64,000 nucleotides of DNA from Ignavibacteriales bacterium (GTDB lineage Bacteria; Bacteroidota; Ignavibacteria; Ignavibacteriales; Melioribacteraceae), in NCBI GenBank assembly GCA_020061355.1, contig JAGUYK010000039.1, forward strand, positions 38,490 to 102,489, in the 5' to 3' direction. The translations under genes and the position numbers were made by a program. The notes beneath the pieces are model-generated. The model was given only the letters and a program-made list of their open reading frames with translations, ran no database searches and was not told where the DNA came from. Shown here one piece after another: positions 18,923 to 28,973 of the stretch; positions within the stretch are counted from its first letter, which is position 1, and every line of letters begins with the position of its first letter.

Positions 18923-20322
18923 GAAACTCATTGCAAATTTTTCCGAAGGCGATTTTGCTGAAGTCCTTGCGGTTAATTCCCGGGATGAGTTTGGTGAATT
19001 ATCTAACTTACTTGAACAGATGCGGCAAGGTCAGCAGAACAAGATCGAAGCGGCAAATGAAATCTCTAATGGTAACCTTGATCTTCAGATTAAGGTGCTG
19101 TGGGAGAAAGATATGCTTTCGAAGAGCTTTCAGGTTGTTATGGAAAACCTCAATAACTTGATTTTCGAAATCAAATTAATAACGGACGAAATCATAAATG
19201 GTGAAGTTTCTACAAGAGGTAATCCCGATAAATTTTATGGAGCATTTAAAGAAATCATTATTGGTGCTAATACTACTTTAGATGCTCTCTTTACTCCTAT
19301 TAAATAGGGAGTTGAAGTTCTTGAAGTCATGTCGAAAGGAAACTTTACAGTACGTGTAAATGGAAATTATAAAGGCGATCATAGAATTATTGCTAATAGT
19401 ATCAATTCACTGGGCGATTCACTGATCGGGGTTATGAAGAACATTAGTGAAATGATTAACCTGGCAGCATCAATTAGTGAACAGATATCCTCATCAACCG
19501 AACAAATGGCTGCAGGCGCACAGGAGCAAAGCGTTCAAGCTGTTGAAGTTGCGACAAGTGTCGATGAGATGACCCGGACAATACTTAATAGTTCAAAGAA
19601 TGCATCTAAAGCAGCTGAAGCTTCCAAGAAAGCCGGCGAAGTTGCTAAAGATGGCGGGAATGTAGTTGAAAAAACTATAGATGGAATGAACCGGATTGCA
19701 ACGTTCGTTGAAAAAGAATCGGAAAAAATTCAGGCACTCGGAAAAAGCAGCGAACAGATAGGTGAAATAATTCAGGTTATTGATGACATTGCCAATCAAA
19801 CAAACCTGCTTGCATTGAATGCTGCAATAGAAGTAGCCCGTGCCGGTGAACAGGGAAGAGGATTTGCTGTTGTTGCTGACGAAGTTAGGAAATTAGCCGA
19901 AAGAACTAAAAAGGCAACGAAAGAAATATCCGATACAAGGTGTTACTGATACTGTTGTTGAATCGATGCAGGAGGGAAGTTCTGAAGTTGCAAACGGTAA
20001 GAATCTTGCAAATAAAGCTGGTGATTCGCTAAAGCAGATTATACTTACATCCGGTGAAGTGCAGGATGTTGTTGCACAGGTTGCATCGGCAAGCGAAGAA
20101 CAGAGTGCAACAAGTGAAGTTATCAGCAGAGATGTTGAATCAATTAGTAAAGTTACTAATGAAAATGCAACAGGAATTCAGCAGATTGCCGGTTCCGCCG
20201 ATGAGCTTAATAAAATGACTGCCAATCTAAAAGAATTGTTAGCTCAGTATAAATTTGAAAATGGCGATTCTGTAAATAAGAAAACAAATACACATACATT
20301 CTCATATTCAACTAATAATTAA
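18864..20322 (+). pseudogene. Poly-HAMP methyl-accepting chemotaxis protein, degraded
   Basis: The coding potential is split. A first segment ends at an in-frame TAG (19305-19307), the same frame continues from 19308 to 19949, and the last part lies in another frame from about 19936 to 20322. Joined, it reads as several successive HAMP units ([41 protein letters not shown]) and then a classic MCP signalling hairpin with [43 protein letters not shown] (described here only as the conserved tip, near 19785-19910). The frameshift falls in KEISDT, near 19930-19938. No N-terminal sensor or membrane segment is recognisable. In intact form it would relay signals to CheA. No cheA or cheW is nearby. 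Confidence 0.85.
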
Positions 20323-20328
20323 ACAGCA

Positions 20329-20353
20329 AAGCCCCGGTAAATAATCGGGGCTT
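20329..20353. terminator. GC-rich hairpin between convergent genes
   Basis: AAGCCCCG (20329-20336) pairs with CGGGGCTT (20346-20353) around a 9-base loop, between the end of the chemotaxis pseudogene and the convergent URO-D-like gene. The T-run on either side is poor, so its strength is uncertain. Confidence 0.6.
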
Positions 20354-20408
20354 CCTAAAATCATTCAACACAATTTTTTTAAAGTACAATTCTGGAACCG
20401 GTGAATTT

Positions 20409-21545
20409 TTATTTCACTACGCCATATTTATCCACTATTTTTCTTAATAATAGTATGTTACCTTTCTTTACAGGTGGTGCAATTGAACAGGCTGTGCTTA
20501 AAATAAATCCCTTTTTCTGTTTTCCTATTTCGATACGACGTTTTAAATCATCTGTTATTTCTTCTTCATTTGAGTTGAGAAGAAGGTTTACTGAATCGAT
20601 GTTTCCCTTTATGAATCCTTTATCTCCAATCCTTTCAACTGCTTCGGAAAGTTCAACATTACCAAGTGGCGGAGGATCTAAGCACTCTATTCCGCTTATA
20701 CCTGCTTCGAACATCAATTCCAGGCGATCGTTTATAGCTCCGCATGTATGTGTGTATGCATGAACATTTTTTTTTCTAATCGCACCAGCAATTTCCTTTT
20801 CGAAAGGAAGCACAAAAGTTTGATAATCGTCGGGTGATATAAATCCGGAGCCGGCAAATGGTGAAGAAATTTTAATGGCATCAATACCAGTATCACACAT
20901 TTCAATTGCGAGCTGCTTGATCATTTTTGTGAAGTGAGATAAAATCATCAAACATTTATCGGGATCGTCAATTAGTGCAAGCATAGAGTTATCGAGACCG
21001 ATGAAATCAAGAAGGTAATCGAAAGGAGAAGTAATCTCTCCATGGATAGAATAATTATTACCGGTTTTTTTTATAATGTAATCTATAACATCAAATTTAT
21101 GATACGAGTTAATATGAAAATGCAGATTTTGAGAAACGGGTATGTAATTTAATTCTTTGGGTAAATCGTCTTTAGTTAATTGTGTGAAATCGATTTCCTC
21201 TTTTTGTTTATTGAATTCAAAGTAGGGAAGGTCGTTATAAGGGCAGAAGGTTTTATCTCCGTTTTTCCATTCTGCGATTTCATATTCTTCTGTTGAATAA
21301 ATCCTATCAATATTATCTCTCCAATTTGGGTCATGCCCGTGCAGACTTATTAATATTCCGTCAAAGTCATACATCTCGCGTAACTTTATAAGCCCATTAG
21401 CAAAAGTAAAAGGATCGAACCAAAACTCTACCGGTGAAGTTTTTAGTTGCATCAGCATATGACCAATACTAAGCTGACACATTAAAGGGATTTTATCAAC
21501 CGGCATTAAATTCATAGCTGCGTTTATGCGTTCACGTGGAGTCAT
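20409..21545 (-). CDS. Uroporphyrinogen-decarboxylase-superfamily protein (methyltransferase-like, zinc site present)
   Basis: A URO-D superfamily TIM barrel of 378 residues starting MTPRERINAAMNL, with an AGAGGGG ribosome-binding site before the ATG. It keeps the zinc-binding pattern of corrinoid-dependent methyltransferases such as MtaA: HTCG near residue 240 (HAYTHTCGAIND) and a late Cys in ILSTACSIAP. True HemE proteins lack this zinc site and would sit with haem genes, which are absent. Methyl transfer from an O- or N-methylated compound is therefore more likely than haem synthesis, though no corrinoid protein is encoded nearby. It is the last gene of a three-gene - strand unit. Confidence 0.78.
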   Translation of the reverse strand: MTPRERINAAMNLMPVDKIPLMCQLSIGHMLMQLKTSPVEFWFDPFTFANGLIKLREMYDFDGILISLHGHDPNWRDNIDRIYSTEEYEIAEWKNGDKTFCPYNDLPYFEFNKQKEEIDFTQLTKDDLPKELNYIPVSQNLHFHINSYHKFDVIDYIIKKTGNNYSIHGEITSPFDYLLDFIGLDNSMLALIDDPDKCLMILSHFTKMIKQLAIEMCDTGIDAIKISSPFAGSGFISPDDYQTFVLPFEKEIAGAIRKKNVHAYTHTCGAINDRLELMFEAGISGIECLDPPPLGNVELSEAVERIGDKGFIKGNIDSVNLLLNSNEEEITDDLKRRIEIGKQKKGFILSTACSIAPPVKKGNILLLRKIVDKYGVVK

Positions 21546-21606
21546 GGATCCCCTCTGAACTTTTTTATTGAATATAATTACTCAGTTAATAATAAGAATG
21601 ATGATT

Positions 21607-23454
21607 TTATTCTGCATGAAGTTTATTCCAAATCTTCAGAATAATATAAGAGCAAATTAATGCAACCAGTGTCAGTATTGATGCAAGAATATATTTTGAA
21701 TAGATCCAGTTACCGATTGCAAAGAGTAAACTATAAACACCGATGCAGCCAATAAACATTCCGATTATTCCTTCTGTTATGAACGCTTTACCAAATGATG
21801 AGTTGTAATCAGGATCATCTTTACTCATGATATCTGTAATTTTTCTCCAACCGACTCCGCCCGGGTGTACTAGTTTATAAAAGCTGATTAATTTCTCGGT
21901 TCTTGTAGGTTTTGTTAACAATGTTGCTATCACCCATGCAATTGTAGTTATCCCGACACCGATTATTAATTCTTCATAACTCTTAAGTGGTCCGACCTGC
22001 TGTATAGCAGCAATACGATCCATGCCCGATGCTACTAAAAGATCGATCTGGGATGAATGATATTTGGATAAGATCAGAAAGAACAATGCAACAAAAAATG
22101 AAACAGCCATAGCTGTTATTTCACTGAAAGCATTTATTCTCCACCAGAACCATCTTAGCAAAAAGAGCAATCCTGTGCCGGCACCAATTTGAAGTAATAT
22201 ATTAAAAGCACTCAGCGCACTTTGCATCAGCAGGGCAAAAATACTGGCAAGTACCATCATCAACACAGTTGAAATTCTTCCGATAAGTACTAATTCTTTT
22301 TCCGGAGCTTCCGGTTTAATAAATCTCTTATAAAAATCATTAACTATATAAGATGAACCCCAGTTTAAACTTGTTGACATAGTTGACATATATGCAGCAA
22401 TAAGGGATGCAATCACTAATCCTAATATTCCGCTCGGTAAAAATGTTAGCATCGCAGGGTAAGCCATATCATGCCGGATAATACTTGGTTCAACGTTAGG
22501 GAAGGCATGACGGATCGATTCAAGATCCGGGAAAACTATTATTGAGGCAAGTGCAACAATAATCCATGGCCATGGTCTTAAGGCATAATGAGCAAAATTG
22601 AAGAATAGGGTTGCCCCCATTGCATGTTTTTCATTTTTTGCAGCTAACATTCTTTGTGCAATATATCCGCCTCCTCCCGGTTCGGCTCCCGGGTACCAAA
22701 CACTCCACCATTGTATAGTTAATGGTATTATAAAGACAATGATTGCAATTTCATAATTATTGAAATCGGGCAGAAGTGATAATTTACTTATTACATCTGG
22801 GTGAGTAAGAAGTTTATTAAGTCCTCCTATCTGTGGAAGGTCAATAGCAACATATGCAGCTACTACAGAGCCGGTTATTGCGGCAATGAATAGTAAAAAG
22901 TCTGTTAAAAGAACTCCAAGTAAACCACCCAATGAACTATAAATAACTGTTACTCCGCCGGCTATTAGGATTACTTCCAGAGGGGTCATATTCAACATCA
23001 CTGATCCAACTTTTATAGCAGCCAGAGTTACGGAAGCCATTATTGCAACATTGAAAAAAACTCCAAGATATAATGCCCTGAATCCGCGTAAGAATGCTGC
23101 TGACTTTCCACTGTACCGGATTTCATAAAACTCAACGTCTGTCATTACATTTGACCGCCGCCATAACTTTGCATAGATAAATACGGTCATCATTCCAGTA
23201 AGTAGAAATGCCCACCAGACCCAATTACCGGCAATTCCATTTTGCCTTACAATGTCGGTTACAAGATTAGGTGTATCAACAGAAAATGTAGTTGCAACCA
23301 TTGAAAATCCTAAGATGTACCAGGGCATGTTTCTACCCGATAGAAAAAATTCAGCTGAGTTCTTACTTGCGCGTTTAGTTGCCCAAAGTCCAATTACAAT
23401 TGTCACAATAAAAAAGATTATTATTATAATCCAATCAATAGATTGAAGAAGCAT
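21607..23454 (-). CDS. Sodium:solute symporter (SSS family)
   Basis: An integral inner-membrane protein of 615 residues with some 14-15 hydrophobic segments. It begins MLLQSIDWIIIIIFFIVT and has the SSS-family early motif ATKRASKNSAEFFLSGRNMPW, then ATTFSVDTPNLVTD and YMSTMSTSLNWGSSYIVNDF, the region of the sodium-site serines. SSS proteins import sugars, sugar acids, amino acids or other small solutes with sodium. Its neighbours, a ThuA-like protein 31 bp upstream and a URO-D-like protein 61 bp downstream, suggest a sugar-derived substrate. A second SSS protein lies in the + strand locus at 31949. Confidence 0.9.
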   Translation of the reverse strand: MLLQSIDWIIIIIFFIVTIVIGLWATKRASKNSAEFFLSGRNMPWYILGFSMVATTFSVDTPNLVTDIVRQNGIAGNWVWWAFLLTGMMTVFIYAKLWRRSNVMTDVEFYEIRYSGKSAAFLRGFRALYLGVFFNVAIMASVTLAAIKVGSVMLNMTPLEVILIAGGVTVIYSSLGGLLGVLLTDFLLFIAAITGSVVAAYVAIDLPQIGGLNKLLTHPDVISKLSLLPDFNNYEIAIIVFIIPLTIQWWSVWYPGAEPGGGGYIAQRMLAAKNEKHAMGATLFFNFAHYALRPWPWIIVALASIIVFPDLESIRHAFPNVEPSIIRHDMAYPAMLTFLPSGILGLVIASLIAAYMSTMSTSLNWGSSYIVNDFYKRFIKPEAPEKELVLIGRISTVLMMVLASIFALLMQSALSAFNILLQIGAGTGLLFLLRWFWWRINAFSEITAMAVSFFVALFFLILSKYHSSQIDLLVASGMDRIAAIQQVGPLKSYEELIIGVGITTIAWVIATLLTKPTRTEKLISFYKLVHPGGVGWRKITDIMSKDDPDYNSSFGKAFITEGIIGMFIGCIGVYSLLFAIGNWIYSKYILASILTLVALICSYIILKIWNKLHAE

Positions 23455-23485
23455 AGAGTTTCCGGTTTTAGATTATCTGAATTAT

Positions 23486-24286
23486 TTATTTGATAAACAA
23501 AAACACTTGCTGCCAGAATTTTTTATAGAATTTCCATTTCATAAAATTAATTCCCCAATGCGGACTTGCACCTGTCATCCAGCCGGAGAAAACTCCTTTT
23601 CCGAAATTTCTAAATGTAAATAGTGGATACCATGAATCTCCGTTTTTAATATCAACCAAACTTGTTGCATCACTTTTAAATTTAGTTTCGTTAAAGCCGA
23701 GAAGCGGAGGAATTGATGACCAATCAATTCCTTTAACAATCGGATGTTCGGGATTATTACATCTTACTTCATAACCATCTGTTGATTCAATTAAATCATC
23801 ATACTCTAAACATTCTACCGGAAACGCTTCATGTAATCTGCTTCTTCGCCATCCGCCTTTGCCAAGTTCACCAGTAAAACTATACCAACCGCCATTCATA
23901 TGAAAATGCCCACCATTATTAATCCAGTTTTTTAGTAAATCAAATCGATCGGGAAACGTAACGGGTTTGTCACCCCATTTCGCCCTTGTAAAAAAATCTG
24001 GATGAAGCATTAAACACTTTGTCTCTACATCCGCAAAAATAATTGAAGTTGCCCATTTCAATCTTTCATCAAATAATTCGGGCGACATGTTGTATAATTC
24101 CCATGAAGGTTCACTTATTACCTCAGCATTAGGTATCTCTTTTAATGCATCGATCAACGGTTTGGCATAATTTAATATTTCAACACCTTTAGAAGGGGAT
24201 TGGAAAGGTGATTCTACATACTTCTGCCCTGTATGAACACACCAATTACCAACATGCCAAATTCTTATCTCATTAATTGATTTCAT
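23486..24286 (-). CDS. ThuA/GATase1-like protein
   Basis: A soluble protein of 266 residues resembling the putative glutamine-amidotransferase family related to ThuA (PF07090 type). Features are the early MKSINEIRIWHVGNWCVHTGQ, a central LLKNWINNGGHFHMNGGWYSF at the position of the amidotransferase nucleophile elbow but without the usual catalytic Cys, and a closing WMTGASPHWGINFM. Relatives occur in sugar-catabolic clusters, some with 3-keto-sugar metabolism. It is the first gene of the - strand unit, has an AGAGG ribosome-binding site, and is divergent from the large + strand locus, with which it shares an intergenic promoter region. Confidence 0.65.
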   Translation of the reverse strand: MKSINEIRIWHVGNWCVHTGQKYVESPFQSPSKGVEILNYAKPLIDALKEIPNAEVISEPSWELYNMSPELFDERLKWATSIIFADVETKCLMLHPDFFTRAKWGDKPVTFPDRFDLLKNWINNGGHFHMNGGWYSFTGELGKGGWRRSRLHEAFPVECLEYDDLIESTDGYEVRCNNPEHPIVKGIDWSSIPPLLGFNETKFKSDATSLVDIKNGDSWYPLFTFRNFGKGVFSGWMTGASPHWGINFMKWKFYKKFWQQVFLFIK

Positions 24287-24386
24287 GATTACCTCTAAAT
24301 GTGTTCGCTAAAATGATGAAATAAATGCAAAATTGAAACATCTACTTTTTTGTCTCTGAAAAAATAGAACTGGATTTAGATTTTTC

Positions 24387-24415
24387 TTGACTTAAAAAAC
24401 AAAACTCAGTATTAT
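24387..24415 (+). promoter_or_regulatory. Sigma70-type promoter of the large glycan locus
   Basis: TTGACT (24387-24392) and TATTAT (24410-24415) are separated by exactly 17 bp, 102 bp before the TonB receptor ATG. This is close to the general bacterial consensus. It is a good candidate promoter for the 24-gene + strand run. Confidence 0.7.
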
Positions 24416-24423
24416 GCACCACC

Positions 24424-24433
24424 TGGTATACCA
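24424..24433. promoter_or_regulatory. Putative GntR-type operator TGGTATACCA
   Basis: A perfect 10-bp palindrome just 8 bp after the -10 box, where a bound repressor would block initiation. The GT..AC core agrees with general GntR-family operators, and a GntR-HTH regulator is the third gene of the locus (28974). Binding is inferred. Confidence 0.55.
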
Positions 24434-24516
24434 AGTATGCCAATTTAAGATTAAGCACTAAAATATTTCTTTAATTAAACCGACTCTAACTTAAAGTTTT
24501 CATTTCGGAGGATCGA

Positions 24517-27357
24517 ATGAAACTCTCGATATTAAATTTTTTTCTCTCCCTTTTTCTATTGATTTCAATTTCTTCTAATCTATTAGCGCAGACTGGAAAT
24601 GTTTCGGGAGTTGTTACAGATGCAACTGACAGATCACCACTCCTCGGTGCTAATATAATAGTTAGCGGGACATCTATTGGTACCACAACAGATAGAGATG
24701 GAAAATATCGACTTGTTAGACTTAATGAAGGCAGGACACTAATCTTATTTATGTACCTCGGATATGATACAGATAGTGTCTGGGTAAATGTTGCCAGCGA
24801 TCGAACTGTTTCCGTTGATGTTACACTTAAACCAAAAGTTATACTCGGTCAGGAAGTGGTTGTAACCGGACAGTTACAGGGACAAGCCGCTGCAATAAAT
24901 CAACAATTAGCGTCTAACACTATAATCAATGTCGTATCGAAAGATAGAATCCAGGAGTTGCCGGATCAAAATGCGGCAGAGTCTGTTGGGAGACTTCCCG
25001 GTATTTCAGTTGAAAGGGATGCAGGAGAGGGAACGAAAGTTATTGTAAGAGGATTGGCTGCTAAATTTAATTCTGTTACTATTAACGGACAAAGAATTCC
25101 GTCAACTGATCCGCAAAACCGGTCTGTTGATTTAAGTATGATCTCTTCCGATATGCTCGCCGGTATCGAAGTATTTAAAGCTCTTACACCCGATCAGGAT
25201 GGTGATGCTGTGGGCGGCAAAGTAAATTTCGAAATTAAAAAAGCATCCGAAGGATTTAATTCAAATATTAGAGCACAAGGAACTTATAACAGTCAGGAAA
25301 AAGATTATGGAAATTATCGGGGTAGCTTTACGTTAAGCAATCGATATTTTGATAATAAACTTGGGTTGGTTGCTACAGGAAGTTTACAAAGAGCAAATAG
25401 AGGGTCCGATCTGTTAGATGCAAATTACCTCTTTGCTAGGGAAGCACTTCCCGGTGAGGCACATGCCAGGATTACAGTTGAAAATTTAAACCTGGGAGAC
25501 CGGGTTGAAACAAGGGATCGCTATGGTGCAAGTGTAGTTGTAGATTATAACCTGGGTAATGGAGAATTACTCTTCAGCAGTTTATACGGAAGGACTGACA
25601 GAGATGAAGTTAGAAATAGGAAAAGATACCGTGTTGATAATGCCTATGTAGAATACTGGTTGCGGAGCAGAGAAATTAATATCGATTTATTTACAAATTC
25701 ATTAAGTGGTAAACATAATTTCAGCGCAATGAAGTTGGAGTGGCAAGCGTCTTATTCATATTCAAAATATAATATGCCGTTTATGCACGATTCACAATTC
25801 AGGGAGGTTGGGGCTTACCTTGGTACACTTGTTACGGATAAAGGACCTGAAATTATACCTCTTGGCGCTAAAAATAATCTGGACCAGACAAGATTTTATC
25901 AGGACTTCTTTAATAGAGAGATGACAAAGGATAGAGATTACACAGCACAATTCGATCTAACAATTCCTTATTCTCTAACCAGTGATTTAACCGGAAATTT
26001 AAAAGTTGGTGGAAAGTACAGAGATAAAAATAGAAGTTTAGATAAAGAAGAATGGATGACTCTCGCTTTTAAGATTGATCAGATTGGAAAAAATAATCCT
26101 ACACTTTTTAATACTACAGGCGAAGGCTATATCAAAATAAATAATTTTTATGATGATGATTATGATATTGGTGAGTTTCTAAATGGTAAATATGTGTTTG
26201 GACCAGCTAAAGCATTAAGCCGCCAAAAGATAGATAACTTTATGAATACTTACTGGACAGATTATACTAGAAACTACGGTAAGGACCTTGAAGATTATTC
26301 TGCCGGGGAAGCAATTACTGCTGGTTATGTTATGGCAGAATTAAACATTGGTCCACGCTTAATGATTCTACCGGGATTTAGATACGAAGGAACCACTACC
26401 AACTATAAAAGTGTATTTGGTCAGGCACGTGTTGATGAAAGAGGGATTGTTACATTGGAAGGTGCAACAGATACTGTTGGCACTGTCTCGTATAACGAAT
26501 TACTTCCAATGGTACACATTAGGTATAAATTTACAGATTGGTTTGATACAAGGATAGCAATTACAAAATCCTTAGCAAGACCAGATTATTTCAATTTGGT
26601 TCCCTGGGAAAGAATCAGCTACTTTGATGGAACGGTTGAAAGAGGCGAACCTTTCTTAAAACATACTAAGGTTTGGAATTATGATATCTTTTTTTCTTTC
26701 TACGGTAACTATGGATTATTTACCATTGGAGCTTATTATAAATCTCTTAAAGATATTGAATACATAAGAGTTGGCCGGGTTACTGAAGCGGGTTCTACAC
26801 TTGGATTTACTTTGACCAAACCTGAAAATTCTAAATATGAAACCAAAGTTTATGGTGTTGAATTCGAAGTTCAGACTAACTTAAGATTTCTCCCAAGTCC
26901 TTTTGATGGAATAGTATTATCAGCAAACTATTCTTATATCCATTCTAAAACACATTTCCCGTTCTTGAAAGTTGGTCCGAGAAATCCATTACCTCCGTTT
27001 AATTTTACTTTTATTGATACTGCAAGGGAGGCAAGAATGCCCGGGCAAGCTAATCATCTTGCAAACTTTACATTCGGATATGAGAAGGGGAAATTCTCAG
27101 GTAGAATTTCTATGATTTACCAGGGAGATGCACTTCAAACAATCGGTACACGTGCTGAGTTAGACGGCTATTCAGATGATTTTGTAAGGTGGGATTTAGC
27201 TCTGCAGTATAAAGTATTACCCAAACTTGCCGTAACATTCAACATGAACAATTTATCGAATTTACCAGAAGGAGCATTCTTAGGTATAGAAACATTTGCA
27301 ACAAGAGAGGAGTATTTCGGCTGGACAGCTGATTTAGGTATCCGGTTTGATTTATAA
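24517..27357 (+). CDS. TonB-dependent receptor with carboxypeptidase-regulatory-like domain
   Basis: An outer-membrane active transporter of 946 residues. It has a signal peptide (ending near NLLAQTG), then a carboxypeptidase-D-regulatory-like domain at about 28-105 (SGVVTDATDRSPLLGANIIV), then a plug with IQELPDQNAAESVGRLPGIS, VIVRGLAAKFNSVTING and VFKALTPDQDGDAVGGKVN. That plug pattern is the type typical of Xanthomonas/Caulobacter glycan receptors (TIGR01782) rather than SusC, and no SusD partner is present. The barrel ends in WTADLGIRFDL. It has an optimal cggagga ribosome-binding site. As first gene of the locus it should import oligosaccharides released at the surface. Confidence 0.88.
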   Translation: MKLSILNFFLSLFLLISISSNLLAQTGNVSGVVTDATDRSPLLGANIIVSGTSIGTTTDRDGKYRLVRLNEGRTLILFMYLGYDTDSVWVNVASDRTVSVDVTLKPKVILGQEVVVTGQLQGQAAAINQQLASNTIINVVSKDRIQELPDQNAAESVGRLPGISVERDAGEGTKVIVRGLAAKFNSVTINGQRIPSTDPQNRSVDLSMISSDMLAGIEVFKALTPDQDGDAVGGKVNFEIKKASEGFNSNIRAQGTYNSQEKDYGNYRGSFTLSNRYFDNKLGLVATGSLQRANRGSDLLDANYLFAREALPGEAHARITVENLNLGDRVETRDRYGASVVVDYNLGNGELLFSSLYGRTDRDEVRNRKRYRVDNAYVEYWLRSREINIDLFTNSLSGKHNFSAMKLEWQASYSYSKYNMPFMHDSQFREVGAYLGTLVTDKGPEIIPLGAKNNLDQTRFYQDFFNREMTKDRDYTAQFDLTIPYSLTSDLTGNLKVGGKYRDKNRSLDKEEWMTLAFKIDQIGKNNPTLFNTTGEGYIKINNFYDDDYDIGEFLNGKYVFGPAKALSRQKIDNFMNTYWTDYTRNYGKDLEDYSAGEAITAGYVMAELNIGPRLMILPGFRYEGTTTNYKSVFGQARVDERGIVTLEGATDTVGTVSYNELLPMVHIRYKFTDWFDTRIAITKSLARPDYFNLVPWERISYFDGTVERGEPFLKHTKVWNYDIFFSFYGNYGLFTIGAYYKSLKDIEYIRVGRVTEAGSTLGFTLTKPENSKYETKVYGVEFEVQTNLRFLPSPFDGIVLSANYSYIHSKTHFPFLKVGPRNPLPPFNFTFIDTAREARMPGQANHLANFTFGYEKGKFSGRISMIYQGDALQTIGTRAELDGYSDDFVRWDLALQYKVLPKLAVTFNMNNLSNLPEGAFLGIETFATREEYFGWTADLGIRFDL

Positions 27358-27414
27358 GATTCTTTTAACCAAAATAAATGTTAATTAATCACACAATAAC
27401 AAAGTGAGGCAGTT

Positions 27415-28959
27415 ATGAAGAAAAACTACATTTCAATCATCAGTGCTTTTTTAGTGATCTGTCTATTCGTTTTAACGAATGATCTGTTAGCACAAAGAAT
27501 CGTACAGGTACCGCAAGGAGTTGGTACTCTGGATGCAGTTGTAAGGGGAGATACATTACCAAGTGGTCAGAGAGTTAATCCCAATACAATTTATGAGTTG
27601 GCTCGTGGTGGTTATTACATCACGATGTCTTCACTGGAAAACCGCGATTATCATCTTCATATCAGAGCAGCTGCAGGATCAGGTAAAAAACCGATTATAA
27701 GACCGGGAGTTTCTGGTGGTGGTACATCAAACAGACCATTCCAGGCACGAGCAAATCTTACTCTTGATGGTGTTTACGTAACAAATCTTGACGAGCAGAA
27801 TGCTTTATTGCAGAACATTATCAGGCTTAGTGCAGATAATGTAAAGTTGACAATTCTTAATTCTCACTTAGATAGAGATCTTCAGGCAGCAATAAGGTGT
27901 GATGCAAAGAATCAAAAAGTGATTATTAAAAATTCTATTATCAGTAATATTGGTTCAATGCAAAGTCCGGATAACGGAAGAGGTGTTGACGATAGAGGTA
28001 ACGACATTGATACCTTGATTTATGAAAACAATACGTGGTATAATCTTTCAAGTAGAATTCTTCGTGACGGCGGCGGAATAATTAAATACTGTTGGATAAA
28101 CCATAATACAGTTGTTAATGTTGCACAATGGGGATGTTCAATCGGCCCTGCTATCGAAGCCCATTTCAGGAATAATCTTTTTGTTAATACAGGATTTATT
28201 GGAAGAAGTTCAACACAAACATGGGTAATGCTTGAAACAGCAGCATTATCCCAAGCCTGGCTCGATCAAGGTTTTACTCAAAAGCTTATGATTCATAACA
28301 ACAGTTTTTATGTCGATCCCGATATTACATCTGCAATACCGGCGGATAGAACACCGACGCCAGTTATGAATGATCATGCTCTTGCTGCTGTTACTGCCGG
28401 AGGATGGACTTCAACTATTAAGAATCTAAATGTAAGCTTTACAAAGGGTCCACAAAATCCCAAAAATGTTATGCAGGATTATTTCAATGCTGCAGTTACT
28501 GTTAAAACAGATATGGATAAAGGAGGCGGAACTCCTGAATTCGGTCAGACTCAAATGCCGTTTAACTTTGCTTATCCAACATCATCTGCGCTTTATACTT
28601 CCGGTACAGCAAATCAACCATTAGGTGATTTAAATTATTTTGGTATTCCGGTTGGTGTAACCAATGATGAAATTCTTGCCAGTGAATATCAACTCTACTC
28701 GAATTATCCGAATCCGTTCAATCCTTCAACAAACATCCGTTATTCAATTCCTGCAGCCGGAAATGTTAAGGTTGAGATCTTTAATACTTTGGGTCAACTT
28801 GTTAATACTGTGGTAAATCAGCATCAGGAAGCCGGTACACATAATGTCTTTTGGAACGGAATGGATATAAGCGGTAATCAGGTATCGACAGGAGTCTATA
28901 TTTATAAACTGACAACCGGAAATTTTGTATCAGCTAAGAAAATGGTTCTAGTAAAATAA
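27415..28959 (+). CDS. Secreted right-handed beta-helix protein with T9SS domain
   Basis: A protein of 514 residues with a signal peptide (ending LLAQRIV). A right-handed parallel beta-helix follows from about residue 40 to 300, shown by repeated short strands with N-rich turns (LTLDGVYVTNLDEQN, VKLTILNSHLD, VIIKNSIISNIG, HFRNNLFVNTG). It resembles the DUF4957/PL6-like helices of surface glycan-binding proteins and lyases. A T9SS sorting domain (SNYPNPFNPSTN, ending KKMVLVK) covers the last 85 residues. It lies 57 bp after the TonB receptor and may take the surface-binding role that SusD-type proteins have in other loci, or act as a lyase. Catalytic residues cannot be named. Confidence 0.75.
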   Translation: MKKNYISIISAFLVICLFVLTNDLLAQRIVQVPQGVGTLDAVVRGDTLPSGQRVNPNTIYELARGGYYITMSSLENRDYHLHIRAAAGSGKKPIIRPGVSGGGTSNRPFQARANLTLDGVYVTNLDEQNALLQNIIRLSADNVKLTILNSHLDRDLQAAIRCDAKNQKVIIKNSIISNIGSMQSPDNGRGVDDRGNDIDTLIYENNTWYNLSSRILRDGGGIIKYCWINHNTVVNVAQWGCSIGPAIEAHFRNNLFVNTGFIGRSSTQTWVMLETAALSQAWLDQGFTQKLMIHNNSFYVDPDITSAIPADRTPTPVMNDHALAAVTAGGWTSTIKNLNVSFTKGPQNPKNVMQDYFNAAVTVKTDMDKGGGTPEFGQTQMPFNFAYPTSSALYTSGTANQPLGDLNYFGIPVGVTNDEILASEYQLYSNYPNPFNPSTNIRYSIPAAGNVKVEIFNTLGQLVNTVVNQHQEAGTHNVFWNGMDISGNQVSTGVYIYKLTTGNFVSAKKMVLVK

Positions 28960-28973
28960 TTTTAAGGTAAATT

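Noticed and set aside
20409-21545. hemE (uroporphyrinogen decarboxylase proper)
   Set aside because: It has the HxC and late Cys zinc pattern of methyltransferases and no haem genes nearby.
24517-28959. Receptor and beta-helix protein as a SusC/SusD pair
   Set aside because: The plug resembles the Xanthomonas/Caulobacter receptor type, and the second protein is a beta-helix with a T9SS tail, not the helical SusD fold.
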